A stretch of DNA of 24,377 bases from an uncultured Mucilaginibacter sp. (GTDB lineage Bacteria > Bacteroidota > Bacteroidia > Sphingobacteriales > Sphingobacteriaceae): assembly GCA_946479225.1 (NCBI GenBank), contig CAMLFI010000004.1, positions 1-24,377 of the forward strand, given 5' to 3'. The position numbers and the translations under genes are program-made. The notes below the pieces were generated by a model. The model ran no database searches. It worked only from the letters and a program-made list of their open reading frames with translations, and had not been told where the DNA came from. Below, in pieces: positions 1-6,564 of the stretch. Each line of letters opens with the position of its first letter. Position 1 is the first letter of the stretch.

Positions 1-1
1 T

Positions 2-49
2 CAGCCTATATTGGTGTTTCCGGATAATGATAATAAGCTGTTAAAGTAA
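2..49 (+). CDS. Possible 3' end of an upstream gene (partial)
   Basis: An open frame enters from the left edge and reads QPILVFPDNDNKLLK before a TAA at 47-49, eight bases before the ATG of the next gene. The composition looks like an ordinary protein C-terminus and the short spacing would fit an operon. Frame 1 also stays open but stops earlier, at 25-27. The stretch is too short to identify a family, so this is only a plausible gene tail. Confidence 0.35.
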   Translation, partial: QPILVFPDNDNKLLK

Positions 50-57
50 TAATTTGC

Positions 58-1005
58 ATGAGGCTGTTGCTAACCCTTTTACTCTTGAGCCTTAGCATAG
101 CCGGCTTTGCGCAAACCGAGGCCGTTTTTCTATTTAAAAACAGCGGCAAACAGGTTGAAGTAAAAGACAGTGCAGATTATATAAGGATAGTGCGTATGCC
201 CGACTCGGGCCAGGTCTATTTTAATGTTTTGGAGTATTACAAAAGTGGAAAAATAAAGCTTATTGGGCAATCATTGTTTATAAACCCGGTGCGTTTTGAA
301 GGCCAGCAAATAACCTACTATGAGAAGGGCGGCAAAAAATCATTAAGTACTTATAGCGGTGGGCGATTAAAGGGTCCTATTCAAACCTATTTTCCAAATG
401 GCAAGCGTTATATCGCAAAAGTGCCTTCAAATAACTTTTTTGCTGAGGACAGTATTATCTCTGTGTTTGATTCGCTTGGAACGCAACTGGTAACCGACGG
501 CAATGGCCATTATAAAGATTACGATGATGATTTTAAGTTAATAGCTGCCGAAGGCACATTAAAAGGGGGCAAAAGAGACGGGGTTTGGCTGTTTAATGAT
601 GAAAATGGCCGGCGTGAAGAAACTTACGCCGACAAAAAATTTGTTAAAGGGGTTAATATTATCCGGGAAGGCGACACGATTAAATATACACAGAGAGAGA
701 TCATGCCTGAATTTAAAGGTGGAGCATATGCTTTCACGAAATTTTTGGCGAAGAATATAGTATACCCTGCCCAAGAAAGAGAATACAATATACAGGGCAA
801 GGTTTTTATAAGTTTTTCTGTAGACAAAGAAGGAAACCTGGTTGACATGCTTATTGCCGGAAGCCCCAATGAAGCGCTTGGTGCGGAAGCCCTGCGGGTT
901 CTAAAACTATCGCCACGCTGGAGCCCCGGGATACAATATGGCAGGCCGGTAAAAGTGCTATATACAGTTCCGATTAATTTTTCGCTCGGTTCGGACGCTT
1001 ATTAA
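58..1005 (+). CDS. Secreted MORN/YwqK-like repeat protein with C-terminal TonB domain
   Basis: The 315-residue protein starts with a clear signal peptide (residues 1-18, leucine-rich core, AGFA-Q cleavage region). Residues about 58-120 and 165-200 carry MORN/YwqK-like repeats (YYKSGKIKLIG, YFPNGKRY, GTLKGGKRDGVWLFNDENG). Residues 217-310 match the TonB C-terminal fold: MPEFKGG, then YP at 236-237, then GKVFISFSVDKEGNLVD, and an end motif PVKVLYTVPINF. Canonical TonB has an N-terminal membrane anchor and a Pro-rich spacer; both are absent. It is therefore probably a periplasmic or surface protein using the TonB-C fold, a combination that is common in Bacteroidota, and not the energy transducer itself. 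The role is unknown. It converges on the transporter cluster and is not in its operon. The domain calls are fairly sure; any function in iron or glycan uptake would be a guess. Confidence 0.8.
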   Translation: MRLLLTLLLLSLSIAGFAQTEAVFLFKNSGKQVEVKDSADYIRIVRMPDSGQVYFNVLEYYKSGKIKLIGQSLFINPVRFEGQQITYYEKGGKKSLSTYSGGRLKGPIQTYFPNGKRYIAKVPSNNFFAEDSIISVFDSLGTQLVTDGNGHYKDYDDDFKLIAAEGTLKGGKRDGVWLFNDENGRREETYADKKFVKGVNIIREGDTIKYTQREIMPEFKGGAYAFTKFLAKNIVYPAQEREYNIQGKVFISFSVDKEGNLVDMLIAGSPNEALGAEALRVLKLSPRWSPGIQYGRPVKVLYTVPINFSLGSDAY

Positions 1006-1033
1006 TTCAACTGCTTTTTGCTCCTGATTCCCG

Positions 1034-1273
1034 TGTTCCAAATTCAAATTTTGCTGTTCCAAACTGTTCCAAAATTCCAAAAAAACTACTTTTGCAGGCA
1101 AGTACTTGATTATAAATGTCTTAAAGGCACTTTACAGCTAACTTTACTGACTTATAAGTAGTTTCAAACCGTTCCAAAGTGTTCCACTGCAAAAAGTCAA
1201 GCAGCTGTTTATCAACAAACTAACTCCGTCAAACTATTTTCAACTACAACAACCCTTTATATTTTTTGGAACA
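1034..1273. repeat. TGTTCCAAA repeat cluster
   Basis: TGTTCCAAA occurs exactly at 1034-1042, 1055-1063 and 1065-1073. Close variants are ATTCCAAA at 1074-1081, CGTTCCAAA at 1170-1178 and TGTTCCACT at 1180-1188. An exact inverted copy, TTTGGAACA, lies at 1265-1273. The copies form two groups about 90 bp apart plus the inverted one. Their density in 240 bp is well above chance for a 9-mer. They could be protein-binding sites, recombinase arm-type sites or the remains of a dispersed repeat. Confidence 0.7.
1083..1164. repeat. 9-bp inverted repeat AAACTACTT / AAGTAGTTT enclosing a palindrome
   Basis: AAACTACTT at 1083-1091 is the exact reverse complement of AAGTAGTTT at 1156-1164. Between them lies the perfect 10-bp palindrome CAAGTACTTG at 1099-1108. 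The dyad sits between the two groups of TGTTCCAAA repeats, so the whole region has a symmetric layout. The 64-base loop makes a simple RNA hairpin unlikely. Confidence 0.55.
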
Positions 1274-1297
1274 CCGCCACGCCCCCGGTCAACCGCA

Positions 1298-2734
1298 TTA
1301 CAAGGCCAGCTTACCCTGATAATAATCCAATATCCGGGTGCGAATAAGGTAGTCATACCGGGCATTTATCAGGCTGATGAGCGTTTGGTCGAGTTTACCC
1401 TTAACGATCAAAAAATCAACAGATGTAGATGCCCCCGCGTTAAAACGGGCCTCCGCAATTCGGAAGGATTCAGTAAAAGCCTCCGTTTGGGTCTGTAAAA
1501 GCTGGTAACGCTCAAACGCCGCGTTCATATTAGCATAGGCCTGGTCAATGTTAACTCTTAGCTGCACCTGGTTAGCCTGTTCGTTATCCCGCGCTGTTTG
1601 CAGGGCAAGTTTAGCCAGGGTTATATTATTCCTGTTTCTGAATGCATTGAGTATAGGTATGCTTAAACCCACCCGGATACCCGTGCTGTAGTTATTTCTG
1701 AACTGATCCACAAACCTGATATCCTGCCCTATGTAATTAGATTTCATGGTGTAAACTACCTGGCGGCCGGCCGGCGTTTCTATAAAATCGCCGGTTGGGG
1801 CAACGGTTTGATTAACAAAGATAGACCGCTGCGCCGCGCTTGAATAATTAGTACTTAAACCACCTGCTAACGACAGCGTGGGCAAAAGCGCACCCTTGGC
1901 AACTTTTAAACCTTTTTCGGCGCTTTGTCTTTTCAACGTACCGGCTTTAACCAGGGCGAAACTGTTAAGCGCTGTGTTGTAAACCTGCTCGGCGGTTGCA
2001 TTGTAGTTTCCTGTTACGGCATCGGTAGCCTGCCGCTGAAATCTGATATTGTTGTTATAGGGCACATTAAGCATTTGCAACAGGTTCAACTTACTGCCTG
2101 TTACGGCGTTCCTGGCATTTATTACACCCACCTTATCAGCGGCTAATTGTCCTTTAATATCGTAAAATGTTTGCGGCGGAGCAGCACCTTCTTTATTAAG
2201 CACATCGGCCCGTTCCATTTGCTTCTCGGATACCGCCAATTGTGTTTTCGCCTGTTCAAATTGATCTTCGCTGCTCAACACCTGTAGGTAGCCGATAATC
2301 AGGTTAAGCGTTAGGGTATTCTTAGCCTGCTCAAGGTCCATTTTGCCGGCCTGGTAGGCAAGCGATGTCTGCCGGATGCTGTTCTGCAGGGTTAAGCCGC
2401 GCGACAGGATCAAACTGCTACTTATACCATAATTGCCGGATGTTATTGGCTGATCAAGGTAACCATTGGTAAACGGGTTCAAGCTACGCCCCTGACTAAA
2501 GCTCTGGCTGGCATCGCCATTAAGCGAGGGCAGCAGGTTTTCGCGGGCTTGTTGCCAGTAAATGCGTGTGGCTTCCATTTGTGCCTCGGTTTGCTTTATC
2601 ACCAGGTTGTTTTTTATGCCGATATCCAAACATTGCTGCAGCGTAAGCACGGAATCCGTTATTTGCTGGGCAGCACCCTGCTTACCCGCAGCCAACAGCA
2701 CCCATAAGATCAAATATTTACTAACCCTGCCCAT
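1298..2734 (-). CDS. TolC-family outer membrane efflux protein
   Basis: The last gene of the cluster encodes an outer-membrane channel that would give the inner-membrane transporter an exit through the outer membrane. The start was chosen at 2734: this ATG gives a 478-residue protein with a signal peptide (MGRVSKYLILWVLLAAG, Ala-rich cleavage region near residue 22). It follows the ATPase-B stop codon (2738-2736) after one base (TAA-A-ATG). The longer in-frame start at 2803 would bury the signal peptide. After the signal come the usual OEP features: LTLQQCLDIGIKNNLVIKQ at the mature N-terminus, a QAR.NLLPSL segment, long Gln/Ala-rich helices (LQVLSSEDQFEQAKTQLAVSEKQ), and a second repeat with NNITLAKLALQTARDNEQAN and RFNAGASTSVDFL. 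Length is typical of the family. The one-base gap implies translational coupling with the ATPase. Confidence 0.9.
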   Translation of the reverse strand: MGRVSKYLILWVLLAAGKQGAAQQITDSVLTLQQCLDIGIKNNLVIKQTEAQMEATRIYWQQARENLLPSLNGDASQSFSQGRSLNPFTNGYLDQPITSGNYGISSSLILSRGLTLQNSIRQTSLAYQAGKMDLEQAKNTLTLNLIIGYLQVLSSEDQFEQAKTQLAVSEKQMERADVLNKEGAAPPQTFYDIKGQLAADKVGVINARNAVTGSKLNLLQMLNVPYNNNIRFQRQATDAVTGNYNATAEQVYNTALNSFALVKAGTLKRQSAEKGLKVAKGALLPTLSLAGGLSTNYSSAAQRSIFVNQTVAPTGDFIETPAGRQVVYTMKSNYIGQDIRFVDQFRNNYSTGIRVGLSIPILNAFRNRNNITLAKLALQTARDNEQANQVQLRVNIDQAYANMNAAFERYQLLQTQTEAFTESFRIAEARFNAGASTSVDFLIVKGKLDQTLISLINARYDYLIRTRILDYYQGKLAL

Positions 2735-2735
2735 T

Positions 2736-3413
2736 TTAAATTTGTTGTGAGGACGCGATGGTTCCATCAAGCAGGTTAATGATACGGGTGCCGTAAGCGG
2801 CATTTTTTTCGGAATGGGTAACCTGGATAATGGTCATGCCCTCCTCCTTATTCAGCTTACGGAAAAGCTCCATTATCTCCTCGCCCTGCTTGGAGTTAAG
2901 ATTCCCTGTAGGCTCATCAGCCAATAACAGTTTGGGCTTCACAATAAGTGCACGGGCAATGCCCACCAGCTGCTGCTGCCCACCCGAAAGCTGTGCAGGG
3001 AACAGATCCTTTTTACCTACTATCTGAAAACGGTCGAGCATGTCGGCAACCAGGGCCTTACGCTCGGCCGTTTTTACATCGTGATAAAGTAAAGGGGTTT
3101 CAATGTTTTCATATACATTCAGTTCGTCTATTAAATGATAGGCCTGAAATACAAAGCCGATATTCTTTTTGTACAGAGCTGAGCGCTGTTTTTCTTTCAA
3201 CTGATGAACGGGCTCGTCCATAAAATAGTGGAAACCATCTGATGGCTCATCCAGCATGCCGATAATGTTAAGCAGGGTTGATTTACCCGAGCCTGATGGC
3301 CCCATGATAGATACAAATTCGCCCGCATCAACATCAAGGGTGATATTGTTTAATATGCTGACCTGGGCCCCGCCGTTTTTATAGTATTTTGATATGTTTT
3401 TTAGTGCTAACAT
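2736..3413 (-). CDS. ABC transporter ATPase, MacB/LolD type (ATPase-B)
   Basis: This 225-residue nucleotide-binding subunit has the expected motifs in order: Walker A GPSGSGKS (38-45), Q-loop Gln90 in FVFQAYHLIDEL, signature LSGGQ (142-146), Walker B LLLADE (162-167) and switch His200 in VTHSE. Two positions are unusual. The residue after LSGGQQQ is Leu149, where ATPase-A of this cluster and most relatives have Arg. The D-loop reads NLN (Asn173) instead of NLD. Both codons are clear in the DNA (CTG at 2969-2967, AAC at 2897-2895). The catalytic Glu167 and His200 are present, so ATP hydrolysis is not ruled out. The gene lies 50 bp downstream of Perm-8 and one base upstream of the TolC-family start; the natural reading is that it serves Perm-8 in a MacB-like export pathway. 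Confidence 0.92.
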   Translation of the reverse strand: MLALKNISKYYKNGGAQVSILNNITLDVDAGEFVSIMGPSGSGKSTLLNIIGMLDEPSDGFHYFMDEPVHQLKEKQRSALYKKNIGFVFQAYHLIDELNVYENIETPLLYHDVKTAERKALVADMLDRFQIVGKKDLFPAQLSGGQQQLVGIARALIVKPKLLLADEPTGNLNSKQGEEIMELFRKLNKEEGMTIIQVTHSEKNAAYGTRIINLLDGTIASSQQI

Positions 3414-3421
3414 TAGCTTAG

Positions 3422-3454
3422 TTATTGAATTGTTGATTTATTGAATTATTGATT
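3422..3454. repeat. Near-perfect 16-bp tandem repeat
   Basis: TTATTGAATTGTTGATT (3422-3438) is followed at a 16-base period by TTATTGAATTATTGATT (3438-3454), with one mismatch and one shared base. It fills most of the 50-bp gap between the Perm-8 stop and the ATPase-B start. It resembles the simple-sequence tails in the gaps at 11473-11542 and 13970-14011. Confidence 0.75.
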
Positions 3455-3463
3455 ATGTGACGA

Positions 3464-5878
3464 TTACTCGCTTTTTAAACTTTTAACTGGATTGGCGGTC
3501 GCCGCTTTTACCGACTGGAAACTCACCGTAACAAAGGCGATAACTAACGCTCCCACGGCCGCTACTGCAAACACCCACCACTCCACATCTATCCGGTAGG
3601 CAAAATCTTGCAGCCATTTGTGCATGGCGTACCACGCCACGGGCGACGCTATGAGCATCGAAAGTATGACCAACTTTAAAAAATCTGTTGATAATAGAGC
3701 GACAATGCTACCCACGCCTGCCCCTAAAACTTTACGGATACCGATCTCTTTAACTTTTTGCTGAACTGTAAGTGATATCAAGGCAAATAAACCAAGGCAT
3801 GCTATTAAAATGCCCAGTACCGCGAAAGTGCCAAACAGATGCCCTACACGTTGATCTGCAGTATATAATTTTTGAATATTGTCATCGACAAACGAAAAGT
3901 TAAAAGCTTCCTCGGGATAAAAAGCATTCCATTTTTTTTGGATGAAAGCCAGCGTTTGATTGACATTTTCAGGCCCTATGCGGATGTACATTTGCCCAAA
4001 CTCGGCATGCGGTTCGCATTTAATCACTACAGCGGGCACCTTTTCGTGCAGACTTAAGCCATTAAAATCGGTAACAACGCCAATTACAGTGCCGTGAAGT
4101 ATGCGCATATCCACCACCATGTTCTCTTTGTATTTTATGTTCAGCGTTTTAAATGCTTCCTCATTCATTATTACTGATGTGCTGTTTTCCAATTTTTTAT
4201 ACTTAGGGTCGCTATAAGAAATGCCTTTCGTAAGCGAGTCCAAGTTTTGCATATCGGTTGCATTACTTCGTGAAAAATCACGTCCGTGGATCACATCGAT
4301 CCCCATGGTTTTAATAAAATCGGGGTCCGCATTGATAAAATTAACAACAATGGATTTGGTTGAGTCATTTTCATCACGATCTGTGGCATTATTTCCGAAA
4401 TACTCACCCACTTTCCAGGTGGCTACAGATACATTCTTAATGCCGGGATTTTGCTTTAACTCGTTTTTAAAAGCCCCAACATGGCTTTTAAACATGTAGA
4501 ACGGCGTCGCTATTAAATGCTCCTTGTTAAAGCCCAGGCGTTTGCTGCTAACGAAATTGAGTTGCTGATAAATTACAATGGTAGATATGATTAAAAACCC
4601 GGATATAACGAATTGCACCGCTACAAGCACCTTACGAAAACTTACGTTGATGCCAAAAGTCGTAACGCCTTTAATTACCTGGGCTGTTTTTATTTTTGAT
4701 AGAATAAACGCGGGGTATAAGCCTGACAGTAGTCCGAATATTAATATTACCGTCGGTAGCAAAATAAACGACCAATTGCTGAACAGGGGAATACGCCCAC
4801 CTTCTGGATTAACAACCTGCGAAAATGCCGGCCAACAAGCAGTTGCCAATACAATAGCAAGCAACAGGCATGTGCTAAAAAACAGAAATGATTCTGAAAG
4901 AAACTGTGCTACCAGCTGTTTTTTAATAGCACCTAAAACTTTGCGCACGCCTATTTCGCGGGCCCGCTGAATGGAACGTGCAGTTGTTAAGTTGATATAA
5001 TTGATGCAAGCTATTATGAGTATAAGTATGGCGATGGATGAAAAGATGTAGATATACTTGATGTCGCTGTTGGGCTTAAATTCGCCTGTTACATGTGAGT
5101 ACAGGTGGATTTTTTGGACCGGCATCAACCTTAAGGTCACATCCTCAAAATGGTATTTTTTATAAATGCTTTTAAACTGGGCTTGGAGAACTTTTACGTC
5201 GCTGTTTTTGTTGAGCAATATATATTGAGGTATGCCGGTATACCCTCGCAGGTCAAGGTTGTCATTCAGAGACCTGTCGCCTTCAAGAGATACTATTACG
5301 TCGGCACCGAAATGCATATTGGATGGCATATCGGCAATTACGGCGGTTATTTTGTAAGGCGCTCTGGCGTATGCCACATCCATAGTTTTACCCACAGGAT
5401 TAACGCCATTAAAATATTGCCTGGCTATTTTCTCCGTCACAACAACGCTGTTGGGTTCTTTCAATGCGCTAACCGGGTCACCCGATATAAATTTTAAATT
5501 AAAGAGCTTGAAAAAATCGCCGGTTGCCCAAAGAGCAGATAGCGACACATTCCCCGACTTATATTTGTACTGAAAATCGCGTTTGTTGACGTTACTAAAA
5601 GCGCTAATAGCAGGGAATTCCTTTAGTAGCGTTTTGCTTAGTGTATACGGTACCGCTATAGATTCTCTTTCTGTGCCATTTATCGGTTTCACCATACTAA
5701 CCCGGTAAACATTCGGGGCATTGCTATAAGCCGTATCATAGGATAATTCATATCTCACATAAGCCATGATCATCAATACACTGGCAAGGCCTACAGCGAG
5801 GCCCGCCATATTGATAAACGAGAAAGCTCTATCGCGCCAAAGCGTACGTAAAGCTATTTTAAGGTAGTTTTTTATCAC
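3464..5878 (-). CDS. Double MacB/FtsX-type ABC permease (Perm-8)
   Basis: The 804-residue protein has an N-terminal amphipathic stretch, TM1 (about 18-41), periplasmic domain 1 (about 42-275), TM2-TM4 (about 276-396), TM5 (about 415-437), periplasmic domain 2 (about 440-680), and TM6-TM8. Coupling motifs are RAREIGVRKVLGA (305-317) and KEIGIRKVLGA (710-720). Periplasmic domain 2 carries GRDFS (532-536) and FVDDNIQKLY (663-672), typical of this family. The start is GTG at 5878-5876: it aligns exactly with the ATG starts of the paralogues (then IKNYLKIALRTL), and no in-frame ATG precedes it. With Perm-1 it forms type I (LWRDRA near residue 15, YIYIF near 275, NY.NLTTARS). It lies 11 bp after the DUF1080-like gene and 50 bp before ATPase-B, its probable motor. 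Confidence 0.92.
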   Translation of the reverse strand: MIKNYLKIALRTLWRDRAFSFINMAGLAVGLASVLMIMAYVRYELSYDTAYSNAPNVYRVSMVKPINGTERESIAVPYTLSKTLLKEFPAISAFSNVNKRDFQYKYKSGNVSLSALWATGDFFKLFNLKFISGDPVSALKEPNSVVVTEKIARQYFNGVNPVGKTMDVAYARAPYKITAVIADMPSNMHFGADVIVSLEGDRSLNDNLDLRGYTGIPQYILLNKNSDVKVLQAQFKSIYKKYHFEDVTLRLMPVQKIHLYSHVTGEFKPNSDIKYIYIFSSIAILILIIACINYINLTTARSIQRAREIGVRKVLGAIKKQLVAQFLSESFLFFSTCLLLAIVLATACWPAFSQVVNPEGGRIPLFSNWSFILLPTVILIFGLLSGLYPAFILSKIKTAQVIKGVTTFGINVSFRKVLVAVQFVISGFLIISTIVIYQQLNFVSSKRLGFNKEHLIATPFYMFKSHVGAFKNELKQNPGIKNVSVATWKVGEYFGNNATDRDENDSTKSIVVNFINADPDFIKTMGIDVIHGRDFSRSNATDMQNLDSLTKGISYSDPKYKKLENSTSVIMNEEAFKTLNIKYKENMVVDMRILHGTVIGVVTDFNGLSLHEKVPAVVIKCEPHAEFGQMYIRIGPENVNQTLAFIQKKWNAFYPEEAFNFSFVDDNIQKLYTADQRVGHLFGTFAVLGILIACLGLFALISLTVQQKVKEIGIRKVLGAGVGSIVALLSTDFLKLVILSMLIASPVAWYAMHKWLQDFAYRIDVEWWVFAVAAVGALVIAFVTVSFQSVKAATANPVKSLKSE

Positions 5879-5889
5879 GGTCTGAATGT

Positions 5890-6564
5890 TTAATCTATAT
5901 AAGTGATCTTAAGGTTGGCGAAAGAGCCATCTGAATTGTTGCCCATCCATAGCCCTAATATTCCGCTTTTGCGCTCATTAAGTTTTGTTACCACCAGGCT
6001 TGGTGTTAAACTTCCATTAACAAAAGTTTTTACCACCGGGTAATTCACTTCTATACGGATGTGAAACCATTCGTTTGGATCGGGGGCGGGGTTAATCGCG
6101 CTTTCATATTTCCCGTTGAACTTTTCGCGCAGCAACGGCCATGGATAATCGGGATGAGATGCGTACTGCACTGAATGACTCTTCTTAACCAGATCATCCG
6201 CCTTGAAATTGAAAGGCCGCAAGTAGACTACATCAAAAGTCTTAGTGTCTTCCAAACCATGGAAAGCTACTCCCACGAAGCTTTGCTGTTCAACATTCTT
6301 GCCTTTTACGTCCATCTCAATAATTCCATTTTTAAAAATCACTCCATTGAGCCATACCGCTCCTTCGCCGGCAGCGGACGATAATTTAATTCCGGCTTTC
6401 TCGCCTGCGGGAAGCGCACTTGCTTCCCTGTTTGTGGTTGATAGTTTACCTGAGGTTAATAACTCAGACAGATTGTAACTGACCGTACGCTGTTGTGAAT
6501 AACTCACTCCTGAAATCAGCATCACCATAATAGTGATGAGTATGTATTTATTTATTTTTTTCAT
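5890..6564 (-). CDS. Secreted DUF1080/concanavalin-A-like protein
   Basis: The 224-residue protein has a signal peptide (residues 1-23: MKKINKYILITIMVMLISGV, cleavage near SYSQ). The rest looks like one beta-sandwich of the DUF1080 (3-keto-disaccharide hydrolase-like) or LamG group: FKNGIIEMDVKGKN (77-90), SFVGVAFHG (95-103), YLRPFNF (114-120), WFHIRIEVNYPVVKTFVNG (166-184) and GILGLWMGNNSDGSFANLKI (201-220). The enclosing fold is recognisable, but I cannot assign catalytic residues or a substrate. The ATG at 6564 shares its A with the Perm-7 stop (TAATG, 6566-6562), and the stop is 11 bp before Perm-8, so it is firmly inside the operon. It could be a periplasmic binding or accessory protein, or a substrate of the transporter; neither is shown. 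Confidence 0.7.
   Translation of the reverse strand: MKKINKYILITIMVMLISGVSYSQQRTVSYNLSELLTSGKLSTTNREASALPAGEKAGIKLSSAAGEGAVWLNGVIFKNGIIEMDVKGKNVEQQSFVGVAFHGLEDTKTFDVVYLRPFNFKADDLVKKSHSVQYASHPDYPWPLLREKFNGKYESAINPAPDPNEWFHIRIEVNYPVVKTFVNGSLTPSLVVTKLNERKSGILGLWMGNNSDGSFANLKITYID

Larger units (their letters stand above)
1006..1297. other. Convergent intergenic region rich in short repeats and dyads
   Basis: These 292 bases lie between the 3' ends of the TonB-domain gene (plus) and the TolC-family gene (minus). I see no gene and no convincing intrinsic terminator with a T-tract for either. The region holds five or six GTTCCA-type repeats, a 9-bp inverted repeat and a 10-bp palindrome, listed separately. 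Confidence 0.7.

Noticed and set aside
1925..2146. Short plus-strand frames inside the minus-strand genes (for example 1925-2146, 4578-4970, 15237-15611, 20835-21188)
   Set aside because: They lie opposite well-conserved coding sequence, have no recognisable domains, and several recur at the same relative place in the paralogues, as expected of shadows of conserved codons.
2735..2803. Longer TolC-family start at 2803, overlapping ATPase-B by 68 bases
   Set aside because: It would place 23 extra residues before an obvious signal peptide, and the ATG at 2734, one base after the ATPase-B stop, gives a normal precursor.
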